A DNA stretch of 29,825 nt from a virus, in the IMG/VR virus record IMGVR_UViG_3300031951_000869, positions 1-29,825 of that record; one strand, 5' to 3'. This document shows, one piece after another, positions 16,368 to 23,404 of the stretch (positions are counted from its first letter, which is position 1; the number at the start of each line of letters is the position of its first letter). A model generated the notes under the pieces. The model saw nothing but the letters and a program-made list of their open reading frames with translations, had not been told where the DNA came from and ran no database searches. The position numbers were made by a program, and so were the translations under genes.

Positions 16368-17213
16368 ATGAAGAAACATGTAGCATTTGCATTTGGTAGA
16401 TTCAATCCTCCTACGGTAGGACATAAAAAGTTAATTGATACGGTAGTTGATGCATCAGATGGTGGTGATTTTTATATTTTTACAAGTCAATCACAAGATC
16501 CTGATAAAAATCCACTTGATTATCAAACCAAAGTAAGTTTTTTAAAGAAACTATTTCCTAGTATACAAGATAAGATTGTATACGATATGACAATCAAGAA
16601 TGTACTACAAGCCGCAGATAAATTAAAGGCAAATGGTTATACTGATGTTACATTTGTTTGTGGTAGTGATAGAGTACCAGAATTTACAAAGTTATTGAAT
16701 ACTTGGAATGGTATGGATAAAACACCAAGATTTGGTACTTTAAACATTGTAAGCAGTGGTGAAAGAGAAGATGGTGCAGAAGGAGTAGAAGGTGTAAGTG
16801 CCAGTATGGCTAGAGAATTTGTTAAAAACAACGATTTCGAATCATTCAAAGGTACTGTACCAAACAACCCTCAATTGGCAAAAGAATTATTTGATGCAGT
16901 AAAACAAGGAATGGCAACATCAAAGAAAAAGATTAAGGAGTGTCTTATACGACTTATCAGTGAAATATTGAGTGAAGATGATTCTAAAGTTAAACAAGCG
17001 GTTAAAAAAACTAATCAAGCATTGTATCAACAAAGACAGGTTGAAAAAAGAGATGCACAAGATAAATTGAAAATAGCCGCAGCCAAACAAAAAATGGCTA
17101 AGTCAATTGATGACAGAAAGAAAGCTGGGGAAGAATTTACAAAAGCCAAAGATGTAGTAAAATCAAAAGATGATTTGGTAAAAGCTGCTCAAAAACAAGT
17201 TCAATCGTCTTAA
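16368..17213 (+). CDS. NMN/nucleotide adenylyltransferase-like protein with helical tail
   Basis: This 281-residue protein starts at ATG 16368 (MKKHVAFAFGRFNPPTVGHK), which puts the nucleotidyltransferase T/HxGH motif (TVGH, residues 16-19) at the expected distance from the start. Further marks are 'TFVCGSDRVPEF' near residue 100 and an SxSMAR block near 145-150, the counterpart of the ISSTxxR motif. The fold is that of NMN adenylyltransferase and cytidylyltransferases, which join NMN or a similar group to ATP or CTP. From about residue 187 a non-enzymatic tail follows: KKIKECLIRLISEILSEDDS, then about 75 charged, Ala/Lys-rich residues likely to form a coiled coil. Substrate is not certain. 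It lies between the tube and gp26-like genes, and GATATTTATT stands before the start. Confidence 0.75.
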   Translation: MKKHVAFAFGRFNPPTVGHKKLIDTVVDASDGGDFYIFTSQSQDPDKNPLDYQTKVSFLKKLFPSIQDKIVYDMTIKNVLQAADKLKANGYTDVTFVCGSDRVPEFTKLLNTWNGMDKTPRFGTLNIVSSGEREDGAEGVEGVSASMAREFVKNNDFESFKGTVPNNPQLAKELFDAVKQGMATSKKKIKECLIRLISEILSEDDSKVKQAVKKTNQALYQQRQVEKRDAQDKLKIAAAKQKMAKSIDDRKKAGEEFTKAKDVVKSKDDLVKAAQKQVQSS

Positions 17214-17230
17214 ATTAAATAAAATAAAAA

Positions 17231-17271
17231 TTATAACTTTATACTATATATTGGTATACTGAAAGTTATAA
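17231..17271 (+). repeat. Long inverted repeat directly before the gp26-like start
   Basis: TTATAACTTT (17231-17240) and AAAGTTATAA (17262-17271) are perfect inverted copies, with inner ATAC/GTAT pairs extending the stem around a TATATATTG loop. The 3' arm ends three bases before ATG 17275, so the folded RNA would cover the whole ribosome landing region. There is no T-run after it, so it is not a normal terminator. A translational control hairpin or protein-binding operator is the likely role. Confidence 0.65.
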
Positions 17272-17274
17272 TTT

Positions 17275-18111
17275 ATGGACGACTATACAATTCCTATTAC
17301 AAAACCAGCCAGTCAATTTGCTGGAAATGTTTCTCAACAAAAACAAGAAACTACATATCCATCCGAAGTGGTTGATTTGCCAAGTCAAGGTCATTTTTAT
17401 GATCATTCAAGTCCATTGAGTAATGGTACTATTAATTTAAAGGTAATGACTGCCAAAGAAGAAGATATTCTTACCAATCAAAATTATATCAAAAAAGGTA
17501 TTGTATTGGATAAATTGATTGAGTCACTTATAGTAGATAAAGATATAAAACTTGATGATTTGTTATTAGGAGATAAAAATGCTATCTTTGTAGCTACCCG
17601 AAGATTTGCTTATGGCGATAGTTATGGGCCACTTCAGATTAAATGTCCATCATGTAGAGAAAACAATGAATGTACATTCAATTTAGGTGAATTAAAGTAT
17701 AAAGATGTAGATATATCAAAGTATCCACCAGGATCAAATCAATTTGACTTTGTTTTGCCATATTGTAAGAAAACGGTAACTTGTAAATTATTAACATCTG
17801 GAGATGAAAAACAAATTGATAATGAATTGAAGATGTTACAGAAAATTAAAACAGGTAATACTTCAGAAGTTACCACCAGATTAAGATACACAATTATAGC
17901 TATTAACGGAAATACTGACAAAGCAGAAATTAAGAAATTTGTTGAAAATGAATTTACTTCCAGAGATAGTTTGGAACTGAGAAAAACTATTAAAGAAATT
18001 ACACCCGACGTAGATCTTAATTTTGATTTCAAGTGTGAACAATGTAATCATGAGGAAAGGATAGGTGTACCGCTAACGGTACAGTTTTTTTGGCCTGACT
18101 CCGGCAGATAA
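17275..18111 (+). CDS. T4 gp26-like baseplate hub/tail assembly protein, zinc-binding
   Basis: This 278-residue protein carries the hallmark block of the T4 gp26 family: 'VVDLPSQGHFYDHSSPLSNG' (about 32-51) followed by MTAKEEDILTNQ and KKGIVLDKLIESLIVDK (about 58-90). It has two CxxC pairs, Cys124/Cys127 (CPSC) and Cys254/Cys257 (CEQC), likely forming one zinc ribbon, and ends with VPLTVQFFWPDSGR. T4 gp26 is needed for hub assembly, yet to my knowledge is not seen in the finished T4 baseplate structure, so an assembly role is likely. The frame ends in a T7 run, after which a second frame continues toward the tape measure; see the frameshift entry. A strong hairpin precedes the start. Confidence 0.85.
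   Translation: MDDYTIPITKPASQFAGNVSQQKQETTYPSEVVDLPSQGHFYDHSSPLSNGTINLKVMTAKEEDILTNQNYIKKGIVLDKLIESLIVDKDIKLDDLLLGDKNAIFVATRRFAYGDSYGPLQIKCPSCRENNECTFNLGELKYKDVDISKYPPGSNQFDFVLPYCKKTVTCKLLTSGDEKQIDNELKMLQKIKTGNTSEVTTRLRYTIIAINGNTDKAEIKKFVENEFTSRDSLELRKTIKEITPDVDLNFDFKCEQCNHEERIGVPLTVQFFWPDSGR
18085..18092 (+). promoter_or_regulatory. Candidate +1 programmed frameshift site (seven T)
   Basis: The gp26-like frame reads CAG TTT TTT TGG and stops seven codons after the T run. A tRNA-Phe on TTT 18088-18090 can move one base forward onto TTT 18089-18091 with perfect pairing, and the next codon is then GGC, which continues in the frame of the small downstream gene. A -1 slip would hit TGA 18096-18098 after two codons, so +1 (or -2) is the only productive shift. 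A single-base error in the T run during sequencing is the alternative. Confidence 0.55.
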
Positions 18112-18316
18112 GTTGTTGATTCACGAGCAGATATTTAGTCTATCATATCATTCACAAGGTGCGTTTACACAGGATATTGTATATAAATTACCTGTGTTCT
18201 TGAGAATTTTCTATTTAAAGAAGCTAATAGAAACAAAAGAAAAGGAAAAAGAAGCTATGGAAAAGGGATCAAAGTCTTCTGATAAATCTGTATCAAAGAA
18301 TCCTAGAGGAAAATGA
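18092..18316 (+). CDS. Frameshift extension / small tail assembly chaperone upstream of tape measure
   Basis: This frame is open from 18077 to TGA 18316 but has no ATG or GTG start; the only in-frame candidates are TTG codons at 18113 and 18116 without a Shine-Dalgarno box. Read across the T run it gives QFF-GLTPADKLLIHEQIFSLS, a smooth continuation that looks like real protein rather than untranslated sequence. The rest is SYHSQGAFTQDIVYKLPVFL, then RIFYLKKL and a Lys/Glu/Ser tail. It lies directly before the tape measure gene, the fixed place of frameshifted tail assembly chaperones (gpG/gpGT of lambda, E/E' of P2). I infer a fusion of the gp26-like protein with this extension that would bind the tape measure. 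Independent initiation at TTG cannot be excluded. Confidence 0.6.
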   Translation, partial: GLTPADKLLIHEQIFSLSYHSQGAFTQDIVYKLPVFLRIFYLKKLIETKEKEKEAMEKGSKSSDKSVSKNPRGK

Positions 18317-18326
18317 TTAAAAGTAT

Positions 18327-18349
18327 TGTTTATTATATATTTATAAACA
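18327..18349 (+). promoter_or_regulatory. Hairpin with TATATTTATA before the tape measure gene
   Basis: TGTTTAT (18327-18333) and ATAAACA (18343-18349) are inverted copies flanking TATATATTT; the TATATTTATA element lies at 18336-18345 within it. ATG 18358 follows eight bases after the 3' arm. It may be a promoter, an operator or a translational control structure; the AT content makes chance pairing possible. Confidence 0.35.
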
Positions 18350-18357
18350 TATAATTT

Positions 18358-20769
18358 ATGGCAACGCCTTTAGAAACATTAACTGAAAGTCAATTAAAGT
18401 TGGAAAGAGAACAACTGGAAAACGCACAGACACTTTCAGATACTGAAAAACAGAGATTGCAATTTATTACAGATAGACTTTCTGCACTTGACGAAGAAAG
18501 ATCTAAAACAAAAGATTTAGCAAACAGTTTATCTAAACTATTAAAATTAGAATCGTCTCAAAGTGAAATACTTAAATCCACTGTAATTTCATTCGGAGAA
18601 ATGGGTGAGCGTGCTTCAAATTTATATAAAACTGTATTAAATTTAAAAAATCCTTCTACAATATTTTTGGAATTGTTGAAATTATCTGTAGATAGATTTA
18701 TAGAATTAGATAAAGCCGGTCAATCTTTCAGAGAAACTACGGGGTTTTTAGCGGATCAAACATCAAATGTAGAAATTACGTTAAGAAGAACCAGTAGAGA
18801 TTTAGCAACATTTGGAGTAAATGTTGAAAATGCAAATGCCGCAGCCCAAAAGATAGCAGAAACATTTTCTAGTGTATCTCTAGTTACTGATGAAATAGTT
18901 GGTCATGTCGCATTGATGGAAAAAAACTTAGGTGTTTCTGTTGATGATAGTACAGCAGTAATGCAAAATTTCATGGGTATTGGACAACTTAGTTCAACTG
19001 TTGCTAATCAAACAGCTGCAGCTGCAGCAAGTTTATCAAAAGCAGCTGGTGTTCCTTTTAGTAAAGTGATGAAAGATGTTGCAACCGCAGGTGGTGAAGC
19101 TTATAAATTAATAAGAGGAAGTGTTGATGCTTTAATTAAAGGAGCAATTGAAGCTAGAAGACTTGGTTTAGAATTAAAAGATGTAGCTGCTGCTGCTGAT
19201 AAATTTTTAGATTTTCAAACTAGTATAAATAGTGAAATGGAAGCCAGTGTACTTTTTGGAAAAGATATAAATTTTACTAGAGCAAGAGAATTGTCTTATG
19301 CTGGTGATTTGGCTGGATTAGCAAAAGAACAGTCTAGAATCTTAAAAGAAGTGGGTAATTTAAGAAAACTTGACGCATTTCAAACAAAAGCATTAGCAGA
19401 ATCAATGGGGTTAAGTGTAGACCAATTGATAAAAATGAATGCTAAGCAAGAAGAATTAAATGAATTAAGAAGGAAGAATCCAGATTTAGCTGCACAATAT
19501 GAAAAAGATTTGGATGTATTAAATGCAACAAATGAAACGTTGGAACAAAAAGCCAAGAGAGAAATTCAGTCAAGACAAATAGCAAGTCAACAACAAAAAA
19601 TAATGAATGACATTCAACAAATTATGGTTGAATTGAGCGAAATATTATTGCCTATTGTTAAATTGTTTTTTGCGATATTGGTTCCAGTTATTAAAATTGG
19701 TGCAGCTTTAGTAAAACTTATTCTTACTCCTATACGACTAATTAATGATTCGTTAGAAGGGTGGTACAAAAATTCTGAAACATTTAGAAATGGCATTAAT
19801 AGTATTGCTTCTGGATTTCAAACAGCAGTAAATTCAATGGATACAGAAATAGGAAAATGGGTAGGCGGTATAATTGGTTCGATTGTTATTATAGGTTATA
19901 TCATAAAAAAAGAGTTAATTCAAAATATGTTGAGTTATTTGAAACTTTTTAAAAATATACCTGCTACAATTCCAACTCCCACGACATCACCAGTTACTGG
20001 TTTATCTGCACAGAGATCATTTAGATCTGGACTGCTTCAAATTCCATCGGCAGCTACATCGTCTGCTGCAGTAACTGCTCCTACTGCACCAGGTGCAGGT
20101 GCAGCTGGATTTATGAATTCAACAAAAGGAATTAATCCTGCGACTGTATTATCATTGGGTGCAGCATTAATTATGTTTGCTGGTTCTATGTATATTTTGG
20201 CAAAAGCCGGACAACAATTTAACACTGTAGATTGGAGTTCGCTTGGAAAGATGGGTGCTATATTGGCTGTATTAGGTGCAACTATAGCGACTTTGATGTA
20301 TACTGGAGTATTAGAAACTGCTGCTGGTGGTATTGCTTTATTGGGACTTGCATTTATACCATTTGCAATATCCGCAATGGCTGCTGGCAAAGCTATGCAA
20401 ATGTTTGGTCAAGGGATTGAATCTATTGGTACTGGAATAAAAGATATAGCTGCAAATATATCTGCTCTCGCATCTTTGGATGATACATTGTCAATATTTA
20501 AAGATGCTAGTTTAATTCTTGGTATTTATGCGATGGCAAATGCTATAGGCGCACTTAATACTGAATTGAATGGAGTTGCTACTAATTTACCTGCGTTAAA
20601 AAATTTAGAATCTATTAGAACTGCAACTGGTGGTGGAAACGGTGAACTTGTTGCAAAATTGGATGAATTGATCATATTGATGAAAAATGGTGGTATTGCG
20701 GTTAATCTGGATGGTACCAAGGTAAGTACTGCACTTGGTGTTGCTACAAAATTTAGAGGTGCATATTAA
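18358..20769 (+). CDS. Tape measure protein (T4 gp29 role)
   Basis: This 803-residue protein has the features of a myovirus tape measure. Residues about 1-130 are helical and likely coiled coil (ESQLKLEREQLENAQTLSDT onward); about 130-420 are helical with Ala/Lys-rich segments; hydrophobic stretches follow at about 420-465 (ILLPIVKLFFAILVPVIKIG), 501-518 (VGGIIGSIVIIGYIIK), 594-620 (VLSLGAALIMFAGSMYILAK) and 630-680 (AILAVLGATIATLMY, GGIALLGLAFIPFAISAMAA). The membrane-like segments are typical of tape measures that act during DNA delivery. It sets tail length during assembly. It is longer than T4 gp29 (590 residues), so a somewhat longer tail than T4 is expected. The putative chaperone frame lies just upstream and the tube initiator just downstream. 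Confidence 0.85.
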   Translation: MATPLETLTESQLKLEREQLENAQTLSDTEKQRLQFITDRLSALDEERSKTKDLANSLSKLLKLESSQSEILKSTVISFGEMGERASNLYKTVLNLKNPSTIFLELLKLSVDRFIELDKAGQSFRETTGFLADQTSNVEITLRRTSRDLATFGVNVENANAAAQKIAETFSSVSLVTDEIVGHVALMEKNLGVSVDDSTAVMQNFMGIGQLSSTVANQTAAAAASLSKAAGVPFSKVMKDVATAGGEAYKLIRGSVDALIKGAIEARRLGLELKDVAAAADKFLDFQTSINSEMEASVLFGKDINFTRARELSYAGDLAGLAKEQSRILKEVGNLRKLDAFQTKALAESMGLSVDQLIKMNAKQEELNELRRKNPDLAAQYEKDLDVLNATNETLEQKAKREIQSRQIASQQQKIMNDIQQIMVELSEILLPIVKLFFAILVPVIKIGAALVKLILTPIRLINDSLEGWYKNSETFRNGINSIASGFQTAVNSMDTEIGKWVGGIIGSIVIIGYIIKKELIQNMLSYLKLFKNIPATIPTPTTSPVTGLSAQRSFRSGLLQIPSAATSSAAVTAPTAPGAGAAGFMNSTKGINPATVLSLGAALIMFAGSMYILAKAGQQFNTVDWSSLGKMGAILAVLGATIATLMYTGVLETAAGGIALLGLAFIPFAISAMAAGKAMQMFGQGIESIGTGIKDIAANISALASLDDTLSIFKDASLILGIYAMANAIGALNTELNGVATNLPALKNLESIRTATGGGNGELVAKLDELIILMKNGGIAVNLDGTKVSTALGVATKFRGAY

Positions 20770-20776
20770 ACTATTT

Positions 20777-20786
20777 GATATTTATA
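20777..20786 (+). promoter_or_regulatory. ATATTTATA element four bases before start codon
   Basis: GATATTTATA is followed by ATAT and ATG 20791, the same string (ATATTTATAATATATG) as before the HAD gene at 14417. The element fills the whole 21-base gap between the tape measure and the next gene. Its repeated placement suggests a start-proximal signal; the type is not resolved. Confidence 0.4.
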
Positions 20787-20790
20787 ATAT

Positions 20791-23100
20791 ATGGCAAACC
20801 TTAATAATTTAGAATCACCCGCTCCATTATCTACTACCAATACACAAATTATTGGTGCAGGTTATACATTGCCATCTGGATTTAATGATTTAAGACAGCC
20901 TGGGGAATTGAGTGTATTATATGCTCAAAACAGTGATGCAATTTATAACAAGTATAAATTACAAACTGATAGTACCAATCCCCTTTTAAAGTTTGGACCA
21001 AAACAACCATTTTTTAGTTTTACTCCAAATACAGGAACAAAAGGATTAAATTCATTAAAAAAATATGAAAATAGAGCTGCACCAGTTGGTTCAGGTCCAC
21101 AAGACATATTAAGAATAACAAAATTTACAATTAGTGCAAATGGTGTAATTTTTGCTACTGCACAAACATTACTACAAGGATTTAATCCATTTCCTGAAAC
21201 AAAAGTTTATAATCCAGCAATGCCAATATTGGCTGCTACTAGTATTGCTTCATTGGGATTAATTGAAAGACCAACTAGATTTATTGAACCAAATGGTATT
21301 GGCGCATTAGCTGCTCTTGGTTTAAAAGGCTCTTTAAAAAATCTTACTCCACCAAAAGGAACTGTTGGTAACAGTAATCAAGCTGCATTATCAAAGTTAA
21401 GTTTAGATGGTGGTAAAGGATTTTTAAGAGCACCAACAGCAACTGCGGGAGATAAATCATTAAAAACAAAATGGGTAGGAAAACAATCTTCCTCTGGAAT
21501 TGCTGATTTCTTTAAATCAAGCACATTATTTGGCGCATTTACAAATCCTAAACAACCAAACGATCCTTTATACAGAGCAGATGAAGCAACATATGGTGTA
21601 ATGGCATCCACCACTGCTGTATTTGAACAACCAACCGGAACTTTAAAACATACATTTGATAAGAAAGTAATACAAAAATGGTATGCTGGTACTAGTGATA
21701 ATACTGTAAGAAAAGGTGACACTGACGAAACAACTGGTGTTAGAGGCAGATATTTTAGACAAGCTGACGGTACTTATTTATTAATTGGTAAAAGAGGACC
21801 ATGGGAAGGCACATCAATTGGTACATTTCCAAAAATATTTGGTCAAGAAGTTGAACTTTCTTTAAGATATGATGCATATCAATTTTATGGAAAAGCAGTT
21901 GGATATAATATTGAACCAAATCAAGAATTTAAAAATTCTGAAATGTTGATTAATTTGGCATATTATGCAGATTCAAAACAAAAATATCCAACTAAATTTA
22001 TAGATAAAGAATCTGATGCGGTAAAGAATATAGAAGACAATTTAAAACAAGTAATTGATAATATCAAAAGTGCAGGATATAAATTTGAAGGAGAAACTGA
22101 AAATGATTTGATTAATCCACAATTTTCAGATGGAAAATTAAAAGGATATGATTATATCAGTGAATTGACAAAGGATATATATTCACAAAAACAAAAAGTA
22201 AATCCATTAAATTATAATAAAGGTGCTTATATTAGAAAATTTGCATTTGGTAAAAGAAAATTATTATTGGATGATATTGAAGGAAAAGGATTTTCAGGTG
22301 CAAAATACGGAGATAAAATTAATTTATTAGAAGTTTTATCCGAAGAATTATTTAAAGAAAAATATTCAGAAGATAATGATTTAATAAAATTTTATTTTAA
22401 TGATATTGTAAATAATAAATATATTCCGTTTAGAGCCACAGTTACTGGATTGAATGAAAATTTAAATGCGGATTGGTCGCCAATTGAATATATTGGGAGA
22501 GCTGATAAATTACAATCATACAAAGGATTTTCAAGATCATTAAGTTTTAAATTCAATGTTGTTGCTAATAGTATAAAAGAATTGTTGCCAATGTGGCAAA
22601 GAATTAATTACTTAGTAAGTTTGACCAAACCAGCTAATTATACACAAGGTGATCAAACCAATAATAATATATATTCTAAATTTATGATACCACCATTGGT
22701 TAGATTTACAATTGGCGATATATACAAAAATCAACCTGGAGTAATTAAAAGTATTGGATTAAATATACCAGATAATTGTGTATGGGAAACATTAAGTGAA
22801 GAATATGCCGAAAAAAATGATTGGAGTTATTTAAATGGCGCATTTACACCAAGTGGAGTGATACAATGGACTGATAGCAAAGGAAAATATGCACAATTTC
22901 CACGAGAATGTGAATTAAATTTACAAATGGATTTATTGGAAAAAGAAAGACCTATTGTTGGTGGAAATAATTTTGGTAATTCTGTTAGACAACTTAATGC
23001 GCAAGGTGATTATATAAATCCAAATAATAGTGATTCATTTTCTAGAAAAATACTTGTAGTAGATGAACAGTTTGCAAACAATGTTCAAGTACCTGCTTAA
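20791..23100 (+). CDS. Tail tube initiator/baseplate cap protein (gp48/gp54-like C-terminus)
   Basis: This 769-residue protein has an N-terminal part of about 540 residues that I do not recognise (MANLNNLESPAPLSTTNTQI...) and a C-terminal domain with FRATVTGLNENLNADWSPIE, YIGRADKLQSYKGFSRSLSF, VVANSIKELLPMWQRINYLV, then PPLVRFTIGDIYKNQPGVIK, WETLSEEY and FPRECELNLQMDLLE. This block resembles T4 gp48/gp54 and related proteins, which join the baseplate hub to the first ring of the tail tube. It follows the tape measure, as gp48 and gp54 follow gp29 in T4. At 769 residues it is about twice the size of T4 gp48 or gp54, so it may combine two functions or carry an added domain. Confidence 0.7.
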   Translation: MANLNNLESPAPLSTTNTQIIGAGYTLPSGFNDLRQPGELSVLYAQNSDAIYNKYKLQTDSTNPLLKFGPKQPFFSFTPNTGTKGLNSLKKYENRAAPVGSGPQDILRITKFTISANGVIFATAQTLLQGFNPFPETKVYNPAMPILAATSIASLGLIERPTRFIEPNGIGALAALGLKGSLKNLTPPKGTVGNSNQAALSKLSLDGGKGFLRAPTATAGDKSLKTKWVGKQSSSGIADFFKSSTLFGAFTNPKQPNDPLYRADEATYGVMASTTAVFEQPTGTLKHTFDKKVIQKWYAGTSDNTVRKGDTDETTGVRGRYFRQADGTYLLIGKRGPWEGTSIGTFPKIFGQEVELSLRYDAYQFYGKAVGYNIEPNQEFKNSEMLINLAYYADSKQKYPTKFIDKESDAVKNIEDNLKQVIDNIKSAGYKFEGETENDLINPQFSDGKLKGYDYISELTKDIYSQKQKVNPLNYNKGAYIRKFAFGKRKLLLDDIEGKGFSGAKYGDKINLLEVLSEELFKEKYSEDNDLIKFYFNDIVNNKYIPFRATVTGLNENLNADWSPIEYIGRADKLQSYKGFSRSLSFKFNVVANSIKELLPMWQRINYLVSLTKPANYTQGDQTNNNIYSKFMIPPLVRFTIGDIYKNQPGVIKSIGLNIPDNCVWETLSEEYAEKNDWSYLNGAFTPSGVIQWTDSKGKYAQFPRECELNLQMDLLEKERPIVGGNNFGNSVRQLNAQGDYINPNNSDSFSRKILVVDEQFANNVQVPA

Positions 23101-23104
23101 TTTT

Positions 23105-23401
23105 ATGAATAGATATACATTTGCACAACAAGATAAGAGATGGGATGGAAAGAGGGTATATAAGTCATTATTATATCCAGTGATACCTGTTGCTTATAAT
23201 GACATATATGTTATAACAAATGAAGTATCTACTTTTGATGCTTTGGCTAATAAGTATTATAAAGATCCTACATTATGGTGGATATTGGCTCAAGCTAATA
23301 ATTTAGGCAATGGTAGATTGAGTGTACCAGCAGGTATTCAATTAAGAATCCCACAAAATATTTATAATATTATAGGAGATTTTAAGTTATTAAATTCATA
23401 A
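23105..23401 (+). CDS. Baseplate wedge protein, gp53-like with LysM-type fold
   Basis: This 98-residue protein starts at ATG 23105 (MNRYTFAQQDKRWDGKRVYK), four bases after the previous stop; earlier in-frame codons overlap that gene and are less likely. Residues about 33-83 form a LysM-like module: 'DIYVITNEVSTFDALANKYY', 'DPTLWWILAQANN' and 'LSVPAGIQLRIP'. In T4 gp53 a LysM-like domain binds the baseplate wedge subunits together, and small LysM proteins in tail clusters of many myoviruses do the same. Its position between the tube initiator and the hub gene fits. The 'YKSLLYPVIP' segment before the LysM part is also seen in gp53-like proteins. Peptidoglycan hydrolysis is not expected as no catalytic domain is present. 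Confidence 0.8.
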   Translation: MNRYTFAQQDKRWDGKRVYKSLLYPVIPVAYNDIYVITNEVSTFDALANKYYKDPTLWWILAQANNLGNGRLSVPAGIQLRIPQNIYNIIGDFKLLNS

Positions 23402-23404
23402 GTT

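Noticed and set aside
20037-20390. Minus-strand open frame within the tape measure gene
   Set aside because: Ala/Pro/Ile composition mirrors the coding strand, no start signal is present, and the + strand gene is well supported.
23063-23104. Upstream in-frame start for the gp53-like gene
   Set aside because: It lies within the end of the preceding gene, lacks a start context, and the recognised protein begins at ATG 23105.
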